64,000 bases of DNA from Tritrichomonas musculus (Eukaryota > Parabasalia > Tritrichomonadida > Tritrichomonadidae). The stretch's first letter is position 1; each line of letters opens with the position of its first letter. The stretch lies in contig JAPFFF010000006.1 of NCBI GenBank assembly GCA_039105265.1, forward strand, positions 1,736,001 through 1,800,000, written 5' to 3'. Below are positions 50,483 through 61,834 of this stretch, one piece after another. A program made the translations under genes and the position numbers. The notes under the pieces were generated by a model. It was given only the letters and a program-made list of their open reading frames with translations. It ran no database searches and was not told the DNA's origin.

Positions 50483-51082
50483 TAATCAATTAAATATTTA
50501 TTAATAAATCAGTTTTAGTAACAAATATAATAAACTTTTGTTTATGATTATATGATATAGTAGATAGCTATTCCAATAGCTATTCCAATCTTTTTATATA
50601 AAAAAAAATCTTTTATTTTTGATCTGGAAAGTTGATTCAACATTAAAAATTCAATTACTCAAAAATGGCCGCATGAAACTAAAAATCAATATTCAAATAA
50701 ATATTATTTATGATATTTTCAAATTAAAAAAATAAAAAAACCGTACCAATTTTGAGAAATGCGAAGTTTTTTTTCATTTTTCTTTTTTGGATCATAAACA
50801 AATGCATTCAGAAAATTCACAGACATTTACTCATTAATTTAATATTAGATAAGTGACTTTATTTGGTATTATCAAAAAATTATAAAAATATTAGAAAAAT
50901 GAGGGAAAAAAGTGATTATTAAATTATTAAGTATTTGATATAAGTTACTTTTTTTCGATGATTAATATTTCATGTAAATATATAATTGGAATATAATAAT
51001 ATTTTAAAATTATTTTGGCATAAATTCACTCAACTTATAGGGAAAAATGCATTTCATACCAACAGAATTTAAATGATTACCA
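50483..51082. other. AT-rich spacer
   Basis: About 600 bp left of the pogo-like pseudogene. It has a short tandem AGCTATTCCAAT repeat near 50566-50590. No terminal repeat of the pogo element was recognised in it. Confidence 0.5.
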
Positions 51083-52165
51083 AATAAAAATTGGCCAATT
51101 TTGCCATTTTGTGATACTCTTTAAAAGGGCGAATATAGCGACGTCGAGAGGCTGGAGCATATCTATAAATCCGCTCGGGATGTAGTATAATTCGATATTT
51201 ATTTCTTGAGCTCTAGTTTTAACTTTTTGAGGTGTATGAGTACTATAGGAATCAACAATTAAATGTATTTTTATATTTTCATTGAATTGTTTTCTTAGAA
51301 AATCAATTTGTTGTCATATAAGATTTCGCAGAATAAGATAATTTGTTTTCTTCTCTTAATTGGCCAACTTGTTCTTCCGCTTCTTCCAGTGAATTACCTT
51401 GTCCAATTATAAAAAGTGGGATTTTGCAGTAATTAGATGTAATTGAAGCCATAACTGAGATGCGCTGTTTTGTTGAGTCTGGAGTACTAATAGAGATATT
51501 TTTCGTCCCTTTATAGGCCTACGTTTTGATCGAATTGGTCAAAATCTGAAAGCGGTCTCGTATGCATTAACTATAGGCTTTTTATTAATTTGAGCATTTT
51601 CAATTACTGATCGTATTTGAGCTTTGAAAAAGCCAATTTCTTTGTTATATACATTTTCATTTAAATTTAAAATTTCTTTTCGTTCTTTAAAATGTGCCAA
51701 ACGAGACGAAATACAGTATTTGTTTTTGAGATCAGTGATAAATGTTTTACTACAACTGAAATCTGGTGAGTCTTCGGCATCTCTATAAATATTATCGTAA
51801 GCTTCAAATACCAATGCTTGAAATTGAGAATTTGAAAAGTAGTTATGTGGTTCTATGTAATTATCTTCAATATATTCTGCTATATTTTTTTCTTGCTCGT
51901 CGTTGAATATTCTGTGATGCTTCACTTTGTTTTTGGTATCAGTAGGATCCCATTCTATTTTTGTCTGTCATTGTTTCTCCCAATACCTAAGAGAAGTCGG
52001 CTTAATTTTATAATCATTAGATATTTTTGAAATGATGTGCCATTTATCGAAGTATTGGTATTTAGCTAATTTAAAGTAAGTGTCTTTGATATCGTGACAT
52101 AAGTCTGGTTGCTTCCAATACTGATTGAATTTGCTAACAAATGTTTTCCTTTTTCTCCTTCCCAT
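51083..52165 (-). pseudogene. pogo/Tigger-like DDE transposase pseudogene
   Basis: A protein of about 350 residues can be traced on the minus strand: start MGRRKRK at 52165, an N-terminal helix-turn-helix part, a central DNA-binding-like part (IFNDEQEKNIAEYIEDNYIE), then the DDE_1 catalytic domain (NAYETAFRF; TKNISISTPDSTKQRISVMA; IHLIVDSYSTHTPQK; IPSGFIDMLQPLDVAIF). Lesions: in-frame TGA at 51968-51970 and at 51539-51541, a frameshift at about 51500-51540 and another at about 51310. The first catalytic aspartate (family NADET) is Tyr (NAYET); the second (VDSYS) and third (QPLDV) remain. It is a dead copy of a Tc1/mariner-superfamily element. Confidence 0.85.
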
Positions 52166-53741
52166 TATAAAATGGCCGATATTTCATGACGGTTACTATT
52201 GAAATTATAAATAAAGCATGCTAATAATTATTAAATTTCAATTTGTTAACTTTTTTTTAAAATAAAGCTATTTTAAAAACGATACGTCACTTTCCAACGT
52301 GTTTTTATAGAAATTCTATTAAAAAGTTGAACTTTTTAAATAAGGTGACTTATCTTTTTTGGAATAACTTTAGAATTTCGGTTAACAAAAAATTTTTTTA
52401 ACTTAACTATATTTTTGTTATTGTACGCTCATTTAAATTAGTTTTGAATTTGTATTCGATTTATTATATTTACATTAGAGGTATTCATGTAGAGAAATTG
52501 ACGAAATATTGTAATATTGATCATTTTTTCTTTATTTTTATTTTGAAACTAAGAATGTACTTTAATGGATAAGAATTTTATACTCCTATTTTTGAGATAT
52601 TTTTATTTTTATTTTTCTGAATAAGAATCGTTTTATAATTGAGAGGCTATATAATTTTTTTTATATAAAAATTGATGAAATATAAATATATATATAATTT
52701 TGTTTTATTAATTATTATAGTATATATATATTAATAACTTATTAATACTTATATGTTTAAAAAATATTTATTTTCTAGAGATACACTTGTTTATATTTTT
52801 TTATTTTTTATAAATTTTTAACTTTTTCAGTAATTATATTTTTTTATATTGAAATAATAAACATTTTTTATCCTAGTTGTATTGTTATTAAAACATTATT
52901 TTATTTTATATATATAATATATATTATATTTTATATACCATTTAAATTTTATATTTAAGTTTTACATTATATATTAAATAGATAAATTAACAAAAAAAAA
53001 TGAAAAATTCAATTAAACGATGATTTTTAATTGAATTTCTAAAAAAATATGTTGCTTTGTATTGTGATTATTTTTTGGTTTTCAATATATTAAATATTAA
53101 AGTTATTTTTATAATATAGTAATTAATAATTTTACTATATAAAAAATATTTTTAATAATATTTTTAAGAAAATGAGGGAATTTATATTTTTCAAGAATCA
53201 CTTCACCATTAACTTCACTTCACCGAAAATAATCATCTCACGTCACTAAAAAATAATAACGTACCAAAATACGATGAAAAATAATTCAAAATAATGCAAA
53301 ATATAAAATTACATTTTTCTTTAAAATGAGAGTATAGAGTAACTTATTTACATAATAAAATTTATTTACATAATTATTATTATTATATTGTACAATTAGT
53401 ATATAATTATTTCGTAAATCAATTGAGAAATAAGTCATTTTCTTAATTTTTTAATGTAAATTTGCATTTAAATTTATATATGGCTAATAAATTGGATATA
53501 TAACAGAGAATATATTTTATAAATAAAATATAAAATATTATTATTGATTTATAATTCATAAATATTTTATTAGACTCGAGATATAGATGAAACATTATTT
53601 TTTAAATTGTTTTTAAATTCTCAACATCCATAAAACCAATTATGGAAAATATCAGTATTGGATATATAGAAGTAAATAATCTTAATATTTTTTCATAAGA
53701 TAAAATATTCTTTCAATTAAAGTAAAAATAAAAAAATCAAA
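52166..53741. other. AT-rich region, no gene seen
   Basis: 1.6 kb with no credible frame. A CACTTCACC-rich patch at about 53206-53255 is compositionally distinct but has no paired partner that I can confirm. Confidence 0.5.
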
Positions 53742-54084
53742 TAACGTGCTTTCAATAGACCCTGATCATTTCAGTAGACCCAGAGCACTAATTTTTATTT
53801 TTATTATTTTTCATACAATTTAATTATTTTATTTAATATTTGATGATAAATTATATAAAAATTATTATTTTACATTATAATTTTTGTTAAATATTATTTG
53901 TTTTACTTTTTTGATTTGGAGATATTTGTAAAATAGTGAAAAATAAAAAAAATTCTGATCGAAATATTTCTGATCATATTTGGTTTTCTTTTTTATAAAA
54001 AACGATCAAATTATGGCCAATTTATGCTAAATTGACCTTGCTCCGGGTCTACTGAAATGCTCCGGGTCTATTGAAAGCACGTTA
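53742..54084. mobile_element. TA-flanked MITE with long inverted ends (ACGTGCTTTCAATAGACCC)
   Basis: TA then ACGTGCTTTCAATAGACCC at 53744; the right end is its reverse complement, ending ACGT-TA at 54084. The inverted repeats run about 45 bp, including a second internal copy of the TAGACCC/GGGTCTA word in each arm. About 340 bp. TA duplication suggests a Tc1/mariner-type non-autonomous element. Confidence 0.8.
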
Positions 54085-55192
54085 ACGAGTTTTCACTTCA
54101 CATGAAGACCTCTTTTACATTGTTTTAAATTAGTGATTTGCCTTGTATTCTTTTTAATAAAATGAAGAAAATTTTTATATCAATTTCTCATGATATCACA
54201 ATAATCCTGCAATTCCCAAACTATAACAAAAAGTATTCCCCTTATATAACAATAATAATATAAATTGACCCCCATCTCAGTGTTAGTTTTGTAGTAAAAT
54301 CATCCTGAAAATGCATTTTTTTGTTTTCTATATTCTCTAGTTTTTATAATTTATTTTAAAATATAGAATATTATTATATCTTTGAAATATTTTATATTAA
54401 TATATATTAGATTTGTAAAATATTAAACAGCCTATATATTATGATAAAATAATTTTTCAAAAATAAGAAATTTGAATACTTTATTATGGAATTTTTGATC
54501 CATAAATATTGTAATGAAATTTGATTTTCGTTCAATCTTTTTAATGTATAATATTTTATTCAATATATTATATTAAATTCTATATTCACTCGCCATAATA
54601 GTGCTTTTGTAGAGAGAAACAAAAATTATGGAAATAATTGATTTTTTCTTTAAACGAATATATATACATCTTCTTCTACATGAACAAATAAAAGTATTAT
54701 GGCTGTAATAAAGAAATTCCAAAAGTGTTGTCACAAATAATCGTAATTATTCATTTTAGGGAATCACACTTATATATTTTAATATTGAAATAATTTAAAT
54801 TGTTATAATATATAATAACTATAATATAAAGTGAATAATAAATAAAGAAAAAGATAAAAATAAAAATATCAGTTATTAAATTTCAAAGAAAATTAACTTT
54901 TTAAGGGAAATTCAGAACAGACGTTAAACCTAATAAATATAAATATCATGGAATATAGCATTTAAAAATCTAATATTAATTAAAAAATAAATATATGAAT
55001 TTACATAAAGATTAATAAAGACTATAAGATGTATTAAATTTTGAATTTTTTTGCTAGCGTCTTCCTAGCGAAAATTAACAATATTTCTTTTAATTTAGTT
55101 GACGATCAATATTGAAAAAAAAAGTTTTATTTGATTACATTCATCAAAAAAGGTTTGATAAAAAATATAGTGATTTATAGATATATTGGTAA
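54085..55192. other. AT-rich region, no gene seen
   Basis: 1.1 kb, no gene. A small imperfect palindrome GCTAGCGTCTTCCTAGCG near 55052 is the only distinct word. Confidence 0.5.
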
Positions 55193-56035
55193 TCCAAAAA
55201 AAAGGGTGAATCGTATTTTTCTACGCCACTTTTTGAAAACTTTTAAACTTTATTTTTTATATATGTATGGGTACTGGATTCTCTTCCGTCATTTATTTAT
55301 ATATTCATATATTATATTAATTAAGAGTTAATTAGATTATTTTATAAATACCAGAATATTTTAATGGGCAATAAGTGATATATCAACGATTTTATTTTTA
55401 AATAAGAAATGATCGTTTTTTTATTTTTTGAATAAGATCATTGAAATATTTGAATATAAAAATTAAATTATGAAATATTTTTATCTTTTAGAACTACTTA
55501 TATTTATAAATTATTTAATATAAATAAAAATATATAAATATATTATATTAGAAAAAATATAAATGTTAAGAATTATGTTCATTTTTTGGAGCTAAAAAAA
55601 CAATTCAATATCTTTTGGTCAAGTGTAACAACTTTTTCGTTGAGCGCAAATAAAAGAATTCGTTTGTTGGTTCTAAAAATATGGAATTTTTCAATATTTG
55701 ACCAGAATTTCATAATTTTTGGCTTAAAAAAAAATATAATTTTTTCAATCTTTGAAAAAAATAGTAGATTTCTAGGATAATTATTTCAAAAAGAAATAAT
55801 TATATTTAAGACATCTTTTAAATCTTGCGAATTTTCATCAATTTTGTAATCATTAAAAATGCGAATTAAATTTTCATAATTTTCTTCAAGATCATCTGAA
55901 TTTTTCAAGAATTCCATTAAAGAAGATTCGACAAGTTCTCGAGAATGCATATATATTATGATATCTGATCTTTCAAGAATTCACTCATTTTATTTTTATA
56001 AAGTAATAAAAAGTGACAAAATAGCTTGTATGCAT

Positions 56036-56566
56036 TTTTTTAAAAAAACTGCTGATTAAAAGTTCATTCCCGATATAAATATAAGTATAATATAATTTAA
56101 TACTATTATATATTTATTTATTTAATATAAATTCGGAGCTCTATAACAAGATATTAAAGATTCTTATTTATCGTTTTTTCATTTTCAAATATTTTGAATT
56201 GCTAAAAATTTATGATAAAAAAAAGAAACTTCTCAGAACTTTTTTTAAAAAACTGCTGATTAAAAGTTCATTCCCGATATAAATATAAGTATAATATAAT
56301 TTAATACTATTATATATTTATTTATTTAATATAAATTCGGAGCTCTATAACAAGATATTAAAGATTCTTATTTATCGTTTTTTCATTTTCAAATATTTTG
56401 AATTGCTAAAAATTTATGATAAAAAAAAGAAACTTCTCAGAACTTTTTTTAAAAAACTGCTGATTAAAAGTTCATTCCCGATATAAATATAAGTATAATG
56501 TAACTTATCACTATTATATATTTATTTATTTAATATAAATTCGGAGCTCTATAACAAGATATTAAA
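56036..56566. repeat. 204-bp tandem repeat, about 2.6 copies
   Basis: The word ACTGCTGATTAAAAG starts copies at 56048, 56252 and 56456, exactly 204 bp apart; the first two copies are nearly identical and the third stops near 56566 with several changes. Non-coding. Confidence 0.9.
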
Positions 56567-56795
56567 TGATTTTAAATTTCTTTCAATATTTATATAACTA
56601 TTGAAAAATTATAAATCTTAATTTGGTCAACTTTTATTAATTAAATGCTTTTTTATATTATTATATATATAAAAATAAAATAAAAAAAATTTTTCATAAA
56701 TAAAAATTTTAAATAATTTAACGAATATTGATCGTCTACCCACACATATTTTTTTATTCAATTTTTGCAAAATAATTCATAAATATTTAGTTCAA

Positions 56796-56990
56796 ATGGC
56801 TCCCCGATTCATCCAGCAATTCAAGGAGCCTGATTCGGCTTCGCGCAGCCCTGTGGTGATCACTGGTGCGTATATTCCTGAAAAATTATGTAAAAATAAA
56901 AAAAAATTATATCAAAAAAAGCAAATAGTTATAATTTTAAGAGAAAATTTAAATTTACGATTTTTTTGGTTAATTTTCTTAACTGAGTAA
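56796..56990 (+). pseudogene. GC-rich gene-start fragment
   Basis: The first 30 codons (MAPRFIQQFKEPDSASRSPV, then VITGAYIPE) are strikingly GC-rich and use codons unlike the AT background, while the following 34 codons are ordinary AT-rich noise up to TAA. A TCATA Initiator match lies 16-20 nt upstream, so promoter and coding start appear together, as if the 5' end of a real gene had been copied into this repeat-bounded segment. I do not recognise the protein. Confidence 0.45.
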
Positions 56991-57081
56991 GTTAAATTTC
57001 ACCTTAAAATGGCGGTTTTTTACTTTCCATGAATAGCTATTCAAAAAGTGGCGTAGAAAAAAACGATTGTCCAAAAAAAAG

Positions 57082-58365
57082 TTCAATTCAAATTAAAAAT
57101 TTCAAAATGATCGAAAAAATTGTGATAAAAATCATTTTACAATTGAATGTTTTTCTTTAGTTAAATATTATTATTATCTATCATAGATGTATTTTAAAAT
57201 AAAAAATTTATCAATACTACTCTCTGAAATTGTTAGGTATCAAAAGTTACAAATTATAATTCAAATAAAAAATTCAAAGCCTCAGTTCAATTTTTTTTTT
57301 ATTTTCTATTCAAAAAATATTAAACATAATTTTTTTATTTGGATAAATATTTTGATAAATGACAAAAAAGTAAATATATTTTCCAATTAATTTAAAGAAT
57401 TTTAATCAATCATACAATGATATATCGAAAATTACTTTCATAAATAATAATTGTACTTTACGCGTTACTTCATCAAGAACTTAACTTGCACAAAATTGAA
57501 TTTTATATTAAAAAGTGATTATATTTAATGTATTCCATTTTTTTATTTGGCTGATATCATTATCAATTCAGTATAATGTGAAAAAATTATCTGTGCAATT
57601 GATAACAATGGTGAAATGTTTATTTCAAAATTGAATTAAACAATTTTTGGATATGCTTTAAAATCATTATGATTGAAACCTAATAAAAGCATTGCTCAAA
57701 CTCATTTTTTTTAAATTTATGATTTTTTTCATTCATAATTTTTTTCTAATTTAATACATACAATATTCAATTTTGTGTATTTATAAAATATAAACTTAAT
57801 TTATTTAGTTTTACTCATAAAAACATTATATGAAGTTAATATAAAATATAGAGATAGTTTAAATTTATTGAAAAACAAAAAGTTTTTATCGTTTCATTTT
57901 CAATATAAAAAATAAAAATTTGTATATCAGAATTGCTTCAAATATTTTTCTTAAGAAGTATTGAATTATTTGTTTTTGTTAAAAATAAAATTATAAATAA
58001 ACCTCAAAATTTGAATAGGAAATTTTTCTTGCTAAATATTTTGATACAAAAAATTTTTTACAAATAAATTTTTATTTTAATTATAATCAAAATATAAAAA
58101 ATTTATACACTATTATGATTAAATATATTTTTTTTATTCAAAAAGCCTTTATTGAATACTTTGAATTTTTTTGGCTCATGAATCAAAGAATATTTTGTTT
58201 AATATAAAATATATCGCATTTATTATAACTTATATAAAAATGTATTATTTGATATAAATTATAATATACTTTTTAAACCTATATAATTAAAAAATATCAT
58301 TATAATATTATTTTTATATAATGAATAATCAATGCTAATTCAAAAAATACTTAAATTTCAAAATA
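57082..58365. other. AT-rich region upstream of E2F-like gene
   Basis: 1.3 kb with no credible gene; the frame at 57187-57390 is AT-driven. No perfect TCAYW element lies in the last 30 bp. Confidence 0.5.
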
Positions 58366-59151
58366 ATGAAATTAGGTAATCATAATATTGGGTCTCTCAA
58401 CAAGAAAAAACAGAAAGTTGACTTCTCCCAATTCATAGAAACAATTATTGCACGCAAGGAATCTGATACTGATAAAACAATTGAATTTAATATGATATCT
58501 GAAGAAGTTGGTATAGAAAAGCGTCGTCTTTACGATTTGATGAATGTGTTTTGCTCATGTGGTGTTTGCGTCAAAACAGATGCACACTTTTACCAATGGA
58601 AAGGCCTTAATCAAGTTGAAATCACACTATTAAATCTTATAAAGGCTCGAGAAAGTCAAGGCATTATATACAAAAATTTTCAACAATTATTCCCACTTCC
58701 AGAATCACCTTCTATTGGACTATTAACTACAACATTGCTGTCTTTATTTTTATATTTAGGCACACAGACCTTGATTCTTCACGAAGTATCAAAGTTCCTA
58801 ACTTCAGATGTGAAAAAAGAAAAACAGATAACTCGAAGACTATATTTAGTTACTTATTTACTTGAGCAAATGAAAGTCTTAAAACACGGAAACAAAAATG
58901 GGGAATATGAAATTAACTATAACGTAAATCAAATAGTTAAAAAAGCTCTGAATGAAATATCCCATAATGATGATTTTCCTCCATACTCAATTGAGTATCA
59001 ATTAAATCGTTTTGATGACTCATATATTTTGAATGTTCATCAAACAAGATATATAGAATATCTTTCAATTATCAGAAACAGATCGCACAATCAATCAAGC
59101 AATATAGAAGCACTAAAAACAAATATTCCAAAACAAATGATAGAAGTTTAA
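58366..59151 (+). CDS. E2F/DP-family winged-helix transcription factor
   Basis: 261 residues. Residues about 17-80 form an E2F-type winged helix: FNMISEEVGIEKRRLYDLMNV contains the RRxYD DNA-contact motif (53-57; animal E2F VQKRRIYDITNV), followed by the wing and FYQWKG (E2F IQWKG). A second, weaker winged helix seems present at about 128-180 (LILHEVSKFL, QITRRLYLVTYLLEQMKVLK), giving an arrangement like atypical E2F7/8 with two DNA-binding domains. No dimerisation coiled coil or Rb-binding segment is apparent. It should bind TTSSCGC-type sites and act in cell-cycle transcription; inferred from family. Confidence 0.83.
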   Translation: MKLGNHNIGSLNKKKQKVDFSQFIETIIARKESDTDKTIEFNMISEEVGIEKRRLYDLMNVFCSCGVCVKTDAHFYQWKGLNQVEITLLNLIKARESQGIIYKNFQQLFPLPESPSIGLLTTTLLSLFLYLGTQTLILHEVSKFLTSDVKKEKQITRRLYLVTYLLEQMKVLKHGNKNGEYEINYNVNQIVKKALNEISHNDDFPPYSIEYQLNRFDDSYILNVHQTRYIEYLSIIRNRSHNQSSNIEALKTNIPKQMIEV

Positions 59152-59946
59152 AATTTTTTTAATTGTTTGCAATCTTTTAACTAAACCATTTTATATCTAC
59201 ATTCCTTTCATTTTCTAGTCTTTTTAATTTCTTTGTTATTTAAAATATTAATATTTTAAAAAACTTCTCAAAACATTTGGAATATATTTTAATATTGAAT
59301 TAACTCATAGAATATATCTAATCAAGCATTCCATCTAATATACAATTCTTTAAAATTTGGGAAATGGACTATCCTTCTATCCCCAAAAGATGAATGATCA
59401 TTATATTGAGAACGTGAATTAAAAAAGAATTGGTTTACTAAAATTTAAAAATTAATTTAATATATCAATGTTAAAAGTAAACTTATATAAATAAATTTAT
59501 TATTTAAATAAGTACTAGAAGATAGAAATGTTCTAAGAACATAAATATTTGAAAAAAGGAATTTGAGAATATTTTCAGAAAAAAATTTAATTTAAAAGTT
59601 TCCTGACATTAATATATAATTATATCTAAATAAAACTAATGATTTTCAAAATATTTTTAGTTATAATTATTTTAAATATATATTATAAATAATGCGATAC
59701 ATGTAAAAATATTAAAATAATTATATGCAAAGTCAATCACCTAGAATATTTTTTATTGTTGGAAAATTCGTTTCTTTGATATGGTTGAATTTCCACTTTT
59801 TGATATCAGTTCGTTAAAAATTTTACCTAAAGATTTTTCTTTTCTTTTATCTTTTGATTCCAAATTCCAAAATAATTAAAATTTTAATCTTTTAATACTA
59901 GAATATTTAGTAATTCAAAAAGTTTAAAATTTTATTAAAAATTCAA
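59152..59946. other. AT-rich intergenic region
   Basis: 795 bp between two co-directional genes; no gene or repeat recognised. Confidence 0.55.
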
Positions 59947-61740
59947 ATGGAGTTAGTGGGTGCTATCGCATCCAAAGACTCTGTTTCCTCATCTCGCCTG
60001 ATTAAAATTCGTATTAAACGAAATGATGGCAGCTGGTTCGCAGTTGAAGCCGATCAAAATGATACTATTCTTTCATTAAAAAAAATAATATTTGAGAAAA
60101 CCAGTTATTATCCAGAACAACAAAGACTGGTTTTCGCAGGCAAAGTTATGGATGATGAAAAATCTCTTTCGTTCTACAAAATTCGTGAGAACTCTCAAGT
60201 TTATTTAGTTCCAAAAAAGACACCAAATATACCTCCGAAACAAGTAAGTAGCAATTTTACCATGAGCACAAAGCCCAAGCCTACACAACTTCTTAACAGA
60301 TTAATAGTGTTACTCGAAAGTTTTCCTAACGTCCGTGCTGAAGATTATACTTCCACTATACTTGAAATCAAAGAAATCATTAATGATCCTTCTGTCAAAA
60401 GTTTTTCACGAATTAATGAAGACGCAAAGCAACTTCTAAAAGATGCACAAGAAATGATTTCAAATAGTGAACGCCCAATTTCGCAGAAAACAAAAGATTT
60501 TATTGCGAAATCGAAAGATTTCGTTCTTGATCAATTTGATGCTACACCAGAAGGTTTTAGAATTCTTCAATCACTATTAAATGAGGAAGATGAATATAGC
60601 GAATCATCATTAGCTTCTCCATCTTCATCGTCTCTTTCTGCGTCACCACAATCAACCAAACCTTCATTATCTTCAATTTCAAAAAATTATACTCATCATG
60701 AGAATACCAATAATGAGTGTGACAGTACTGAGAGCGATAGCGATGAAGATTTTCCATTCGACAATGATAATGATACAGAATTTCATAGTGGAGGGAAAAA
60801 AACCAATATTAAATATAAACCTTTAATTTCAACACGGCCTTTACCTAAAATATGGTCTGATTCACAAGAAAATGAATACTATGCTGAAGAACCTGTGAAT
60901 AGAGTAAAACTTACTCGAGCTCCTGGAATGTCATTTTCATTACTAATGCGATCTGATTCTCCATCTGCATCTGAAAATGAAAGCGAAGAAGAACCAGAAG
61001 AGCCTGATTCATCTCAGATTTATCCAAATAATATAGATACGAATGCATTAAAAAGCCAAGAACCTTCAAAGAAAAGTGTTTTTCAACGAGCAGCACTTCG
61101 AATGTCTGTTCCTATGGCCCAAAATTTATTGTCAGCTGGTAAAATGGTAAGCGATAATAGCAGTAATTCAAACCTGAAACTTTCGCATGGATTAATGATA
61201 ACAAAAAAATCGTGTGATCAATCGATTAATGATAATTATTTTTTAAATGGCGGAATCCATAGCAATTGCAACAATAAAAAAGAACCAAACACATTTTCAT
61301 TTTCTTCTGGGATACCTACACTTCCTTCTTCTACTATTACAAATACAAACTTAAACATTCCATCAGGAACTAACTCTTCAAAGAATTTAGCAATTCCTTC
61401 AAGAACAGAAAGTAACGACGTTTATCAGAGAAATAACAGTATGAATTCAAGATTTCTCAATAAAAAATTAACTAATTTGCCTAAAAAGTCGACATCGACA
61501 CCGATAAACTTTGTAGATTCAGATTCATCTTTGAATTCAGACGAGAAGATACAACTTAATAAAATAAGTAGTTGCAATAATGCTAATATCGCGATCTCTT
61601 TAAAGTCCAAATTTGCTGAACAGATGACAGCATTAAAAAAGATGGGATTCAATGATGAGAATATTATTCTTCAGGCGTTAAATGAAACCAACGGCAATGT
61701 TCAACTGGCTGCTCAGCTACTTAGAAATAAGTTTTCATGA
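59947..61740 (+). CDS. UBL-UBA shuttle-type protein (ubiquilin/Dsk2-like)
   Basis: 597 residues. An N-terminal ubiquitin-like domain (about 18-90) has YYPEQQRLVFAGKVMDDEKS and IRENSQVYLV, close to ubiquitin's core signature. The last 42 residues form a UBA domain (MTALKKMGFNDENIILQALN, then GNVQLAAQLL) with the MGF loop and C-terminal LL. Between them, residues about 105-200 are helical and 200-550 are Ser/Asn/acidic low complexity. UBL binds the proteasome and UBA binds ubiquitin chains, so a shuttle factor is the natural reading. STI1 repeats of true ubiquilins are not obvious, so it may be a divergent relative such as a Rad23/Ddi1-type protein lacking their middle domains. Confidence 0.85.
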   Translation: MELVGAIASKDSVSSSRLIKIRIKRNDGSWFAVEADQNDTILSLKKIIFEKTSYYPEQQRLVFAGKVMDDEKSLSFYKIRENSQVYLVPKKTPNIPPKQVSSNFTMSTKPKPTQLLNRLIVLLESFPNVRAEDYTSTILEIKEIINDPSVKSFSRINEDAKQLLKDAQEMISNSERPISQKTKDFIAKSKDFVLDQFDATPEGFRILQSLLNEEDEYSESSLASPSSSSLSASPQSTKPSLSSISKNYTHHENTNNECDSTESDSDEDFPFDNDNDTEFHSGGKKTNIKYKPLISTRPLPKIWSDSQENEYYAEEPVNRVKLTRAPGMSFSLLMRSDSPSASENESEEEPEEPDSSQIYPNNIDTNALKSQEPSKKSVFQRAALRMSVPMAQNLLSAGKMVSDNSSNSNLKLSHGLMITKKSCDQSINDNYFLNGGIHSNCNNKKEPNTFSFSSGIPTLPSSTITNTNLNIPSGTNSSKNLAIPSRTESNDVYQRNNSMNSRFLNKKLTNLPKKSTSTPINFVDSDSSLNSDEKIQLNKISSCNNANIAISLKSKFAEQMTALKKMGFNDENIILQALNETNGNVQLAAQLLRNKFS

Positions 61741-61834
61741 ATTACAGAAATTTTAATTTTTGTATTTTATTGTTTGTTAAAAATAAAATAAAAAAAATTT
61801 AAATAGATTTATTTAAACATAATTTTAATTTCAC

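Larger units (their letters stand above)
55205..57069. mobile_element. Inverted-repeat-bounded segment with captured-looking gene fragment
   Basis: 29-bp inverted repeats with one mismatch (55209-55237 and 57040-57068, core TCTACGCCACTTTTTGAA) lie just inside an identical 12-bp direct repeat TCCAAAAAAAAG (55193-55204 and 57070-57081). The direct repeat is low-complexity, so it is weak proof of duplication; 9-11 bp would suit Mutator-like elements. Inside are a 204-bp tandem array (56036-56566) and a GC-rich gene-start fragment (56796). Confidence 0.55.

Noticed and set aside
53206-54105. CACTTCACC words near 53206-53255 and CACTTCACATGAAG near 54093 as ends of an element
   Set aside because: Similarity is too short and in unclear orientation; no target duplication was found.
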